Source: a virus
Strand: one strand, 5' to 3'
Virus record (IMG/VR): IMGVR_UViG_3300046330_000118
Location: 1 to 52,129 of that record
Length of the DNA stretch: 52,129 bases
The position numbers and the translations under genes are program-made. This document shows, piece after piece, positions 6,962-13,715 of the stretch. Below the pieces are notes generated by a model. The model had not been told where the DNA came from. It made no database searches and saw only the letters and a list, made by a program, of their open reading frames with translations. Numbering within the stretch: the stretch's first letter is position 1; each line of letters opens with the position of its first letter.

Positions 6962-8356
6962 CTAGCCAACTTGTTTTCTCAGGCTTTCGTTCATCCTCAG
7001 TTGGTCTTTGACAAGTCGTGATAACTGACCCTCGTCGTAAGTATCCTCAGCGATAATCTCATAACTAATCACCGAGCGTTTCTGCCCACGACGATCGAGG
7101 CGACCAGCGGCCTGCTCATTGAGTAGACGGTTGTCGTCCTTAGACAGCCACACAACCACGCTAGCGGCTTCCTGTAGCCCATCTGTTCCCTCACCGATTG
7201 CTGAGATTACAGCCACGATGAACTGAATCTTGCCGGCAATGAAGTCCGTCAGAGCCTGGTCACGCACTGGCTGAGAAGCCTTGCCCGACCACTCGAAAGC
7301 GTTGAAGCCTAGGCGTTGCAGTCGCTTAGTCACAACCTCAGCGAACTTCTGGCTATGGGTTAGGATAAGCATCTGCTCGCCTTGTGGGTGGTCTCCGATT
7401 ATTTGGAGGAGTTCCTCATACTTGGATGATTTACAATCCTCGCCAAACGTAACTTCTCCCTGCTCATTGATTTCAGGCACTCCGAGCGTAATTTGTCTAA
7501 GACGAATACGCACAGCAACAGGAACTTCAACGACAAGCGGGTTCTCACCAAGCCAAACGAATAATTCTTTCTCAAGTTTCTTATAAATCCTTTTCTGCTC
7601 TGAGGCTAGTTCCACTGTCCGGACTTCCGTCTGGACTGGTGGTAGTTCATTGTCAATGCCCTCTGGGTGAAACTCACAGCACTTCTCACGCTTGAGGTGG
7701 CGGATGTAGCAGGGGATTGACTCGATGATTGCGCCGGGGTTTACCTCACCAGTAATAATCTTCCCGGCAAAGAAGTCAACCTCAGTTGAACAATACTTGT
7801 CAACCCAGTTCCAATACGAGCGACCGGCGACATCTGGGTAAATCCATTTCAGGATGGCCCAGATGCCATCGATCTTGTTCCCTGCCACTGTGCCTGACAT
7901 TCCGATACGGCGCTTAGCCTTTAGGGTCGTCAGCATAATGGCAGTCTTGCTCTTGCGGTTAGACGCTCGGTGAACCTCATCAAATACCGCTAGGTCAGGC
8001 GTGATGCCTTTCCAGTGGAACTTGCGGAAATACTCTGGGCTGACCATAAACCAGCCCTTAGCCCCAGCCTCTAACGCTTTGAACGCTTGCTGTCCTGCGA
8101 CAGTAGAGTTCACATAGAACACCTCAGCGCCGGGAATCTGACGCTTGATAGTCTTCTCCCACGCTCGCTTGTGCGTTCCCTTTGGCGCAATGACAAGATT
8201 AGTCCTAGTGGCAAGACGCTTACCAACCTCAATGGCAATAAGCGTCTTACCTCCACCTACCTGCGTTGCTACAATGCCTGAGCCGTCATTGGTAATAAGT
8301 TGTTCAATGTCTCGTTCCTGATAGTTATAAGGAACAAGGGGTGCTTCACTGGTCAA
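6962..8356 (-). CDS. SNF2/DEAD-like superfamily 2 helicase
   Basis: This protein has the SF2 helicase motifs in order: Q-like YNYQERDIEQL, motif I QVGGGKTLIA, motif II FDEVHRA, motif III GMSGTVAG, and in the second RecA domain QAAGRLDRRGQ (motif VI). The arrangement is that of phage SNF2-type helicases or translocases. I place the start at TTG 8356, giving 464 residues: a GGAGA ribosome site lies eight bases upstream and the start overlaps the stop of the small membrane gene. An ATG at 8431 would add 25 low-complexity residues and overlap that gene by 86 bases. It probably remodels DNA during replication or recombination. Confidence 0.85.
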   Translation of the reverse strand: MTSEAPLVPYNYQERDIEQLITNDGSGIVATQVGGGKTLIAIEVGKRLATRTNLVIAPKGTHKRAWEKTIKRQIPGAEVFYVNSTVAGQQAFKALEAGAKGWFMVSPEYFRKFHWKGITPDLAVFDEVHRASNRKSKTAIMLTTLKAKRRIGMSGTVAGNKIDGIWAILKWIYPDVAGRSYWNWVDKYCSTEVDFFAGKIITGEVNPGAIIESIPCYIRHLKREKCCEFHPEGIDNELPPVQTEVRTVELASEQKRIYKKLEKELFVWLGENPLVVEVPVAVRIRLRQITLGVPEINEQGEVTFGEDCKSSKYEELLQIIGDHPQGEQMLILTHSQKFAEVVTKRLQRLGFNAFEWSGKASQPVRDQALTDFIAGKIQFIVAVISAIGEGTDGLQEAASVVVWLSKDDNRLLNEQAAGRLDRRGQKRSVISYEIIAEDTYDEGQLSRLVKDQLRMNESLRKQVG

Positions 8357-8519
8357 GATACTGTCTCCAATAGTTTTCGTGCTGTGCTTTGTAGTTTGGC
8401 ATATCGCTTCTTGTTTTTGTGCTGTCACCATCTTTGTCTAGCATGGCAACGATAACAACAATAAAAGGAGTGATTAGTGCTAGGAAGAACGCAAGCCAGA
8501 TAATGCTAGATGCTTGCAA
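8346..8519 (-). CDS. Single-helix membrane microprotein, 57 aa
   Basis: A TTG at 8519, inside the end of the preceding gene, opens a 57-codon frame ending 11 bases inside the helicase. The N-terminal half is a clear membrane helix (SIIWLAFFLALITPFIVVIV) and the C-terminal half is polar (DKDGDSTKTR and a Tyr/His/Gln-rich end). No canonical ATG lies upstream. It overlaps both neighbours in the manner of other genes on this strand. Confidence 0.6.
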   Translation of the reverse strand: MQASSIIWLAFFLALITPFIVVIVAMLDKDGDSTKTRSDMPNYKAQHENYWRQYLDQ

Positions 8520-8982
8520 GAACGTCTGTTACTGCGTCGTTCTGATACAACTGTCCGACTACGAATGCGTCACCGCTTACGTGTTCAAACTCGCCGGCTT
8601 CATCAATAGAAACAACCGCCTCACCGGAAACTCGGGCAAAGCCGAAGTTCTGTAGCACGACTCGGTAAGTGCCGTCGTCTTGCCTCGCGATAGTCCATCC
8701 CGCTGATGTCGAACGCGTTACTAGTTCGCTTGTCTCTGCGAGGATGTCTTGAACAGTCTTGTAGTTGCTCGTGCCGATAGTCTTGCCTAACTGGGTGCGT
8801 GGCACTCCAGCCTCAGCGGCCAAGCGTAGCGCAATGTCACGCTTACGCTTGATAACCGCCAACTGCTCGTTCAACTGCTTCTTGAGTTCGGCCTCCAGCG
8901 TTGCCTTGGCTAGCACATACGCTGAATGCTCCTCTACGAGGGTCTCAAGGGCTTGTCTAGCGTGTGGTGTTAGTCGAGTCAT
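8506..8982 (-). CDS. Coiled-coil/HTH-like hypothetical protein, 158 aa
   Basis: Residues about 8-55 form a long charged helix (VLAKATLEAELKKQLNEQL). Residues 55-85 contain LAAEAGVPRTQLGKTIGTSN, which reads like a helix-turn-helix. The C-terminal half is beta-rich with several DG and SG turns. It is probably a DNA-binding early protein of unknown target. Its ATG lies 26 bases inside the end of the upstream gene. Confidence 0.65.
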   Translation of the reverse strand: MTRLTPHARQALETLVEEHSAYVLAKATLEAELKKQLNEQLAVIKRKRDIALRLAAEAGVPRTQLGKTIGTSNYKTVQDILAETSELVTRSTSAGWTIARQDDGTYRVVLQNFGFARVSGEAVVSIDEAGEFEHVSGDAFVVGQLYQNDAVTDVLASI

Positions 8983-9265
8983 TGACTACCTCACTTTCTC
9001 CTGCCGAGATTACGTCGTGGACTACGCCATCGATCAATCGGCCAATGGTTAGCGAGGTTAGGTCTGCGGTTAGCAACTCTAGTTCTCGTGGGTCTACCGG
9101 CTTCTCAACAACAACCTCAACCACCTGAGTGTATGCGTCTAGCGGATACCACTTGTAGTCTGAGATGTTTGGCGTATCTGATAGGAAACGCTTTTCGCTG
9201 CGTAGGCTGTCGACAACGTTAGAGATTTCACTAACGTCACCTGTAATAATGTATTCGAGTTTCAT
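8957..9265 (-). CDS. Hypothetical protein, 102 aa
   Basis: An AAGGAGG site lies just before ATG 9265. The product starts MKLEYIITGDVSEISNVV and has mixed alpha/beta character with repeated valine strands (TQVVEVVVEKPVD). No domain is recognised. The last 26 bases overlap the start of the coiled-coil/HTH-like gene, so the two are probably cotranslated. Confidence 0.65.
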   Translation of the reverse strand: MKLEYIITGDVSEISNVVDSLRSEKRFLSDTPNISDYKWYPLDAYTQVVEVVVEKPVDPRELELLTADLTSLTIGRLIDGVVHDVISAGESEVVNDSTNTTR

Positions 9266-9301
9266 ATTCCTCCTTAGGAATGTTAGGGATTTATTGTATC
9301 A

Positions 9302-9937
9302 CTATTTGTCGCACTTTGAACAATTGCAGGAGTGTTTCCCGTCCTTGTCCATAGACTTCTTTTCCTCCACAGTTCGAGGGCAGTCCTTATACCAAGAGTC
9401 TTCGTCGTCGTCCCACTCACACACGCACTCACGCCCCTTTGAGACGTAATCCTCGTGCGAATCTGGGATGTCCCACTCGGACTTGTGGCTAACCTCGCCG
9501 TTGTGGTAGGTGAGGATGCCACCCCAGCCCTGCTCCTCTTCGTATTCAACGTTGAAGATTAGGTTTGGGAACATCTTTGCCATAGCGTCGAACACTGGCA
9601 TTGGTGGCGACCATGCAGTGTTGAAGTTGATAAGCACATAGTCGCTAAGGCCACGCTCCACAACTTCTTCACAAGCGTTCCACTTGGTGTCCCAGTTCTC
9701 GTTGTTCCACTTATACCAGTTGAACTCAGGGTCTCCGCTAAACACGCCACCACTGTAACCGGCGACGCTGTGGTATTGCTCCACCTTGTCCTCTGGCGGG
9801 GTGACGAACGAGTGGAAGTTGAACTGCCTCGGTTCATTTGGGGTGAACGGTGACGGCTTGCTAGCGTGTTCTAGGAACGCTGTTACCTCTGCGTCGCTAC
9901 CTCGAACAGAAATTGAATTGAATACCCAGTTAGGCAT
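9302..9937 (-). CDS. Api92/DUF1281-like protein with Cys-rich tail
   Basis: This 211-residue protein matches the Api92-like (DUF1281) family of phage and plasmid proteins, whose ferredoxin-like domain carries the segment FNWYKWNNENWDTKWNA seen here near residues 93-109. The N-terminus MPNWVFNSISVRGSDAEV is also typical. The family function is unknown. The last 45 or so residues are unusual: an acidic ECVCEWDDDEDSWYKDC stretch and a terminal CNCSKCDK, suggesting an added metal-binding tail. The start overlaps the upstream gene by eight bases. Confidence 0.75.
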   Translation of the reverse strand: MPNWVFNSISVRGSDAEVTAFLEHASKPSPFTPNEPRQFNFHSFVTPPEDKVEQYHSVAGYSGGVFSGDPEFNWYKWNNENWDTKWNACEEVVERGLSDYVLINFNTAWSPPMPVFDAMAKMFPNLIFNVEYEEEQGWGGILTYHNGEVSHKSEWDIPDSHEDYVSKGRECVCEWDDDEDSWYKDCPRTVEEKKSMDKDGKHSCNCSKCDK

Positions 9938-10118
9938 TGTCGGTCTCCTTTGTCTTTACTTCCTCAACGTCGAAATACCATTCGGCGTGTATTTCGTAAT
10001 CCTCAAAATCGTCGGCTATCCAGTCTTGAACCTGCTTGTAAGCCTCGTCCTTGTTGGTGGCCTCAACCTCCACCTTATACCAGTGTCGGCGTGTTGCGTA
10101 AATTGCATACTTAGTCAT
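9930..10118 (-). CDS. Small protein, 62 aa
   Basis: I place the start at ATG 10118 (MTKYAIYATRRHWYKVEVEA), eight bases inside the upstream gene; a longer frame begins further up but would overlap more. The pattern of strands followed by NKDEAYKQVQDWIADD is common in small phage proteins that look like DUF-type alpha/beta folds. No function can be given. Confidence 0.6.
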   Translation of the reverse strand: MTKYAIYATRRHWYKVEVEATNKDEAYKQVQDWIADDFEDYEIHAEWYFDVEEVKTKETDNA

Positions 10119-10278
10119 TGTTGCGCTCCTTCTTCTTGAAAGCAATGTCAACGCTGTAAAACTCTGCTACAAGTTCTAGGGCGTTGCCCCAAAACTCAAT
10201 CTCAATGGCGGTGTCCTTGTGCATTTGCACTAGGTCGTCAGCCAGTCTACTGGCAATCTTCTCTAGTCTTGGGTTCAT
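10111..10278 (-). CDS. Small helical protein, 55 aa
   Basis: ATG 10278 (MNPRLEKIASRLADDL) follows a GAGGAG ribosome site seven bases upstream that lies in the end of the preceding gene, so I prefer it over an ATG 21 bases further up. The product is helical, acidic in the middle, and ends in a basic KKKERNND tail. Function unknown. Confidence 0.6.
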   Translation of the reverse strand: MNPRLEKIASRLADDLVQMHKDTAIEIEFWGNALELVAEFYSVDIAFKKKERNND

Positions 10279-10279
10279 C

Positions 10280-10483
10280 CTATATCTCCTCTTCATCAAT
10301 GCTCATCCGAGCGTCTAGGTCAAATAGTCTTAGGTTGTCGTGTCCCACAAATCGATCGATAACAAACCACTGACGCTGTGAGAGCGTGTCCTCGTGGCCA
10401 TGCAGTTGCTCTAGGTACTCCTCTAGCAGTGCGCCCTCTAGTTTGTATACGGCCTTGAAAGTTACGGTAATTTGCTTAGTCAA
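10280..10483 (-). CDS. Small LTxxQW-motif protein, 67 aa
   Basis: The start is TTG 10483 in the string TTGACTAAG, overlapping the stop of the zinc-ribbon gene. The product begins MTKQITVTFKAVYKL and contains TLSQRQWFVIDRFV. The [ST]LxxxQWxxI core recurs in three other microproteins of this phage (11069-11296, 11500-11730 and 15578-15751). The C-terminus is acidic (SIDEEEI). Confidence 0.6.
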   Translation of the reverse strand: MTKQITVTFKAVYKLEGALLEEYLEQLHGHEDTLSQRQWFVIDRFVGHDNLRLFDLDARMSIDEEEI

Positions 10484-10577
10484 AAATCACGCTCAGGCTT
10501 TCTCCGCCACAACTAGGGCAGATGTCGGTGTTGCTTGTCGGGTCTGGCTCACTCCAGCCACATTCTCTACAAATCAT
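10476..10577 (-). CDS. Zinc-ribbon microprotein, 33 aa
   Basis: ATG 10577 opens a 33-codon frame with two perfect zinc knuckles, CRECG and CPSCGG, separated by 14 residues. This is a complete minimal zinc ribbon. It overlaps the following gene through the TTGACTAA junction. Such tiny ribbons often bind nucleic acid or protein partners. No specific role can be given. Confidence 0.65.
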   Translation of the reverse strand: MICRECGWSEPDPTSNTDICPSCGGESLSVIFD

Positions 10578-10800
10578 TTTTCTCCAGATAATCCAATCTT
10601 GTTGCCAGTCGGCTCACTTTGCGGAGTGACTGGTTGATACTAGTGTATATCTCTCGCTTGGCTTTGTCAAGCCAATCTGGGTCTGATGCAAAGAAAGTTC
10701 CAGCAACCGCGTCCCCGAGGACTGGCATCTCCATCAAATCTAGTTCTTCACATAGCGCGGTGATAATGTCTTCGCGCATCTCTTCTTGACTGTTATACAA
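10567..10800 (-). CDS. Small helical protein, 77 aa, TTG start
   Basis: I place the start at TTG 10800, overlapping the upstream stop in TTGTATAA and preceded by a GAGG site nine bases away. ATGs at 10833 and 10815 are alternatives that would overlap the upstream gene more. The product begins MYNSQEEMREDIITALCEEL and ends in a helical region with Arg and Leu (VSRLATRLDYLEKNDL). An early promoter lies inside the gene at 10642-10670. Confidence 0.55.
   Translation of the reverse strand: MYNSQEEMREDIITALCEELDLMEMPVLGDAVAGTFFASDPDWLDKAKREIYTSINQSLRKVSRLATRLDYLEKNDL
10642..10670 (-). promoter_or_regulatory. Internal sigma70-type early promoter
   Basis: On the minus strand TTGACA (10670-10665) and TACACT (10647-10642) are 17 bp apart. 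It lies inside the small gene ending at 10567 and would start RNA near 10635, ahead of the zinc-ribbon and LTxxQW genes. Confidence 0.6.
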
Positions 10801-11068
10801 GCGACAATGCCTCATTCGCCATATACATCTCATCTAGTGGAACGGCAATCTTCTTGGCAATCGCCTCAATCTGTGCCACCTTCCTGTCGAGGGCCTGCCC
10901 CTTGTCTTCACGCTTGTTGTAGGTGTTGAGGTCGGCAATCGCTGATAGAACTGCTGAGCGGTCGAACAGAGCCTCCTCGGCCAGCATAATCTCCTCTAGG
11001 GTTAGATAGACGGCGTAGGTCGGCTGGTTAGGCTTGAGAGCCTCTTTGATAACGGTTTTGTCAATCAT
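10793..11068 (-). CDS. Helical hypothetical protein, 91 aa
   Basis: The start codon follows the upstream stop with no spacer. The product (MIDKTVIKEALKPNQPTYAV at the start) is mainly helical, with heptad-like leucines and a Lys/Arg-rich middle (KREDKGQALDRKVAQIEAI). No family is recognised. The head-to-tail packing supports it as part of the early operon. Confidence 0.6.
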   Translation of the reverse strand: MIDKTVIKEALKPNQPTYAVYLTLEEIMLAEEALFDRSAVLSAIADLNTYNKREDKGQALDRKVAQIEAIAKKIAVPLDEMYMANEALSLV

Positions 11069-11296
11069 TTAGATACCTTCTTCTCTCATGATGTTGATGT
11101 AACTGTTTAGGTCGTCGTCGGTTAGGTAGTGGTTCTGGATGATGTCCTCTGCCAGCCACTCCCACTGTGCCTCGGTGAGTGTGCCGTCATAGGCTTGTTC
11201 GAGTTCCTCTTTCTCGATAAGCATATAAGCAACCGTCCGGTCGCCATCCTTAGCGAGGTATTTGTTCAGGATAAAAATTAGTTCACTGAGTAGCAT
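11069..11296 (-). CDS. Small LTxxQW-motif protein, 75 aa
   Basis: This acidic helical protein contains GTLTEAQWEWLAEDIIQNH followed by YLTDDDLNSYI. The LTxxQW core is shared with 10280-10483, 11500-11730 and 15578-15751. The N-terminal half has hydrophobic helices (LLSELIFILNKYL). It overlaps the upstream gene by 14 bases. Confidence 0.6.
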   Translation of the reverse strand: MLLSELIFILNKYLAKDGDRTVAYMLIEKEELEQAYDGTLTEAQWEWLAEDIIQNHYLTDDDLNSYINIMREEGI

Positions 11297-11507
11297 TATT
11301 CTCTTTCATTTTGTTTTCAAAGTCAACTGCTTGACTGTAACTTAGGTTCTTGAGTTGGTCTTCAGCGATGAAGAAGAACTCCTTGTAAATAGGCTGGTAA
11401 AGTTCCCCTGCGATAGCGTCTGCCACCTTGCGACTCTTACAGGTCATAACTAACCGGCCGGTCTGGTCGTAGAACGCAATCGATCGAAGTCGAGGGTTGC
11501 TAGCCAT
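11283..11507 (-). CDS. Hypothetical protein, 74 aa
   Basis: The product starts MASNPRLRSIAFYDQTGRLV and has a beta-hairpin-like N-terminus (IAFYDQTGRLVMTCKS) followed by a helix and a polar tail (KMKENNATQ). It overlaps both neighbours by eight and fourteen bases. No family is recognised. Confidence 0.6.
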   Translation of the reverse strand: MASNPRLRSIAFYDQTGRLVMTCKSRKVADAIAGELYQPIYKEFFFIAEDQLKNLSYSQAVDFENKMKENNATQ

Positions 11508-11730
11508 TGATGATTTCCTTTACGGCCTGCTTCATAGTGTCGTTACCATCGTCACCGAGGAACTCGTTATTGTCGTAGTAGTAGGCGATATCCGACCACT
11601 GCTTGTCGGTCAGTGCCTCGTTTGTGAACTCCTCAGCGTCCTCCTTGAGCCAAATCTGGTTGATACCTAGGATTGTCTCGGGTGGCATTGTGGACAGGAA
11701 TGCGATAACTTCTCGGACTGTTCTTGACAT
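11500..11730 (-). CDS. Small LTxxQW-motif protein, 76 aa
   Basis: ATG 11730 follows a GGAG site. The protein contains EALTDKQWSDIAYYYDNN, a form of the LTxxQW core shared with three other small proteins here. The following DNNEFLGDD region is acidic. It is the first gene after the repeat-rich gene-free stretch at 11731-12108, so it may be the first gene of its own transcript. Confidence 0.6.
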   Translation of the reverse strand: MSRTVREVIAFLSTMPPETILGINQIWLKEDAEEFTNEALTDKQWSDIAYYYDNNEFLGDDGNDTMKQAVKEIING

Positions 11731-11776
11731 TATTTACTCCTTTTTGTGATTGTTTGTGTAGTTTGGGGACGGATTC

Positions 11777-11788
11777 CGACACGCCCGA
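11777..11788 (+). repeat. Left arm of 12-bp perfect inverted repeat
   Basis: CGACACGCCCGA here is the exact reverse complement of 12077-12088. The two GC-rich arms stand out from the AT-rich sequence they enclose (288 bp). Confidence 0.75.
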
Positions 11789-11931
11789 AATGCATTCAAT
11801 ATGTTATTTGCATTGAATATGTTAGGGGTTACATTGGTGAATCTCATAAAATGTCTTCGTAGAATATACTATAATCTACTAACAAAAAATGCTATGTAAT
11901 GGTCGGGGGATGTTGCGGAGGGGGTGATTTC

Positions 11932-11968
11932 GCATTCAATATGTTCAGGATTGAAACATATTAGATGC
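11932..11968. promoter_or_regulatory. Imperfect palindrome of the GCATTCAATATGTT core
   Basis: GCATTCAATATGTT at 11932-11945 faces AACATATTAGATGC at 11955-11968. Twelve of fourteen positions are complementary, with nine bases between the arms. This is the geometry of a dimeric protein-binding site built from the repeat that also occurs singly nearby. Confidence 0.5.
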
Positions 11969-12076
11969 AAAATGGGCCAAATTTGAAAGTGTTCTATGTC
12001 TCTATATTATTTATTATTATATTATTTGTCTATGTAGTGAGGACTGGGGAGCGAGCGTGAAGTCTACACAACGCAC

Positions 12077-12088
12077 TCGGGCGTGTCG
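12077..12088 (-). repeat. Right arm of 12-bp perfect inverted repeat
   Basis: TCGGGCGTGTCG pairs exactly with 11777-11788. It lies about 20 bases before the end of the amidotransferase gene on the minus strand. Confidence 0.75.
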
Positions 12089-12108
12089 TGGGTTGAATAT
12101 GTTATCAA

Positions 12109-13197
12109 TTAGTCCCAGTAAGAACGACGGCTAAAACGAGAGCCGATAGTCTGGGACCGATTGAACTGATACTCATCCTCAGAAGCCGGAGTGACCTCCT
12201 CAGGGTCTTGGGTGTAACACATATTCTTGTCCGACCAGTAACGGTTGTAACGAGCCGTCTCGTAGTCCTCGTGAAGAGTGTCATAAGTTCCCATATAAGT
12301 GCCGTCGAAGTCATAGTAGAAACCCTCGTGAAGCACAAAGCCCTCTAAGTAATCCTCGAAGCCCTCGTCATACTCCTCCCACAAGCCACTGTATGGGTCG
12401 TCATAGCCCCAAGCAGTGCTTTGCTGGGTGAACTTGCCACCGGCAGTCGCAGAGCGGTAAGAGGCGTAAGAGGATGCTGACAACTTCTGCTCGAACTCAG
12501 GGTCAAGGTCAGGCAAAGTAGACATCTCATCAATGCGACCATCGCGAACAGCAAGCAGTGTGCGCTCCTTCACGTCCATAATGAAGTTATACTTGAGGCC
12601 AACAGAATCCAAGGCATTAGTCAGGATAGACTCGGTAGAGGCAAACACGAACGAGCCGTCAGCCAACTGAGCAACAGTCAAAGGACTGTGGCTGATACGA
12701 GCAACATTGAGAACACCCTTGTTAGACTCGTCAAGCCAAGCAACAGCCGCATCGCCGTCAAGCATAGAGAACTTGTCAGTAGAAGAGAACTGCTGAAGAA
12801 TAGCAGGAATAACAGCAGTATCAACATCTGGCAACTGCTTAGACTTAGACAAATGCGCACGAACAAGGTCGTGGTTATAAATGACACCATTGTGAACAAG
12901 GCTAATAGACGAATCAGGCGACTGAACCGGGTGATTGTTACGGTTATCACGAATAGAGCCATGCGTTGCAAGGCGAGTGTGCAAAATGACACTAGAAGCC
13001 TGCTTAGGCATAGACTTGAGAGTTAGGTTGCTACCAGAAACATCCTGCTTATAGAAGCCAGAACCCTGAGCATACTGGAAAGCATAACCAGAAGCCTGAT
13101 TGCCACGCTTCTCCAGTCCGGTAAGCAAAGCGTGAGCGAGTTTACGAGCATTTACTTTAGAGCCTGTCGAGAGGCTGAATCCACCGATTCCACACAT
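12109..13197 (-). CDS. Class II glutamine amidotransferase (Ntn hydrolase)
   Basis: The start is ATG 13197, because the next codon gives the catalytic Cys that must be N-terminal after Met removal (MCGIGGF); a frame opening further upstream would bury it. Family motifs follow: RLATHG at 75-80, NNHP at 87-90, VHNGVIYN at 101-108, and DTA near 126. The enzyme should release ammonia from glutamine. Residues beyond about 255 form a Tyr- and acid-rich tail (WEEYDEGFEDYLEGF) not found in the core domain, and no synthetase domain is fused. The divergent amidoligase gene at 13716 is the obvious partner. The pairing is known from phage gene neighbourhoods but the product is unknown. Confidence 0.88.
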   Translation of the reverse strand: MCGIGGFSLSTGSKVNARKLAHALLTGLEKRGNQASGYAFQYAQGSGFYKQDVSGSNLTLKSMPKQASSVILHTRLATHGSIRDNRNNHPVQSPDSSISLVHNGVIYNHDLVRAHLSKSKQLPDVDTAVIPAILQQFSSTDKFSMLDGDAAVAWLDESNKGVLNVARISHSPLTVAQLADGSFVFASTESILTNALDSVGLKYNFIMDVKERTLLAVRDGRIDEMSTLPDLDPEFEQKLSASSYASYRSATAGGKFTQQSTAWGYDDPYSGLWEEYDEGFEDYLEGFVLHEGFYYDFDGTYMGTYDTLHEDYETARYNRYWSDKNMCYTQDPEEVTPASEDEYQFNRSQTIGSRFSRRSYWD

Positions 13198-13251
13198 AAT
13201 ATCTAATCCATTCCGACCCATCCGGGTCAATTGCGTTTTCCAACTACTTAT

Positions 13252-13280
13252 AGTTTACGGGAAAACATCCGTCGTGTCAA
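13252..13280 (-). promoter_or_regulatory. Early promoter P2 for the amidotransferase gene
   Basis: On the minus strand TTGACA (13280-13275) and TAAACT (13257-13252) are 17 bp apart. RNA should start near 13245, about 48 bases before the amidotransferase ATG. Confidence 0.75.
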
Positions 13281-13343
13281 CAACATTCGCAAACTTTTTT
13301 GAGAATTTTTCCCCCTTGAGGGATTTTCTTGACATCTGTATAT

Positions 13344-13372
13344 AGTCTAATGGTTGCCGGCTTGGTTGTCAA
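13344..13372 (-). promoter_or_regulatory. Early promoter P1 (tandem, upstream)
   Basis: On the minus strand TTGACA (13372-13367) and TAGACT (13349-13344) are 17 bp apart. It lies 92 bp upstream of P2 in the same direction. A TTGACA on the plus strand at 13329 lacks a matching -10 box. Confidence 0.7.
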
Positions 13373-13504
13373 ATCGAAAACGCAAAAAATCCGGGCAAAT
13401 TCAAAAAAGGTCGCATCCTTATAAGGGTCGGGGTGGGTTCTAAAATTTAGAAATAGTGAGTGGGCGAGTAAAGAGTTATTGAAATGAGATATAGAAATGA
13501 AATA

Positions 13505-13572
13505 TTGAACCGCGGCGGTCAGCCCGTCGTGGGATCACGAGAGACACGGGCTTCCCGCGCGGGGGGTTTGGC
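13505..13572 (+). other. GC-rich structured element in the divergent control region
   Basis: In otherwise AT-rich sequence this stretch can fold into a branched structure. An AGCCCGT/ACGGGCT stem encloses a CGTG/CACG helix, and an outer AACC...GGTT plus GCGG...CCGC pairing closes it; CCCGCGCGGG is a perfect palindrome. It ends about 14 bases before the start of a 40-aa frame. It could be a structured leader for the plus-strand operon or an operator. I do not recognise a known riboswitch. Confidence 0.45.
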
Positions 13573-13585
13573 TCAGATATAGGAG

Positions 13586-13708
13586 ATGATAAATGACAAC
13601 AAGTCACTAAATATATTATTCGGAATGTTATTCGTAATCTTAACGCTGCTATGCGTAGTAGCGCCGATAATGCATTCAATAGAATGCGGTTCAAAATTAT
13701 ATTGTTAG
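13586..13708 (+). CDS. Single-helix membrane microprotein, 40 aa
   Basis: ATG 13586 opens a 40-codon frame with one strong membrane helix (ILFGMLFVILTLLCVVAPIM) between a polar N-terminus (MINDNKSLN) and a short Cys-containing end. It stops seven bases before the amidoligase ATG. The AGGAG site abuts the start codon, which is poor spacing. An ATG eight bases later has better spacing but encodes only five residues. The frame is plausible rather than certain. Confidence 0.5.
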   Translation: MINDNKSLNILFGMLFVILTLLCVVAPIMHSIECGSKLYC

Positions 13709-13715
13709 GAAAAGA

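Larger units (their letters stand above)
11731..12108. other. AT-rich repeat region, candidate replication origin or operator array
   Basis: No gene is seen in these 378 bases. A perfect 12-bp inverted repeat (CGACACGCCCGA at 11777-11788 and its complement at 12077-12088) bounds it. Inside are copies of GCATTSAATATGTT at 11792-11805 and 11810-11823, an inverted pair at 11932-11945 and 11955-11968, and TTGAATATGTT at 12093-12103 just outside. A short palindrome-like AT stretch lies at 11862-11880 and a very AT-rich run at 11998-12030. Iteron-like repeats plus an AT-rich run suggest an origin; a regulator array is the alternative, because the same core lies in the 4046-4074 promoter. Confidence 0.55.

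Noticed and set aside
8357-8431. ATG 8431 as the helicase start
   Set aside because: It would add a 25-residue low-complexity N-terminus and overlap a coding-looking membrane gene. TTG 8356 has a good ribosome site and a stop-start overlap typical of this strand.
9293-9298. TACAAT on the minus strand as a promoter for the 102-aa gene
   Set aside because: The best -35 candidate is poor (TTGTTC at 18 bp), and the gene can be read from upstream promoters. It is too weak to list.
11731-12108. Phage attachment site (attP) or CRISPR-like array
   Set aside because: No integrase gene is present anywhere. The repeats are short, unevenly spaced and lack unique spacers of fixed length.
13198-13230. 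Amidotransferase start upstream of 13197
   Set aside because: A longer N-terminus would stop the catalytic Cys from becoming residue 1 after Met removal, which class II amidotransferases of this simple type require.
13329-13334. Plus-strand TTGACA as a promoter for the amidoligase operon
   Set aside because: No -10-like hexamer lies 16-18 bp downstream; the same stretch is explained by a minus-strand promoter (13344-13372).
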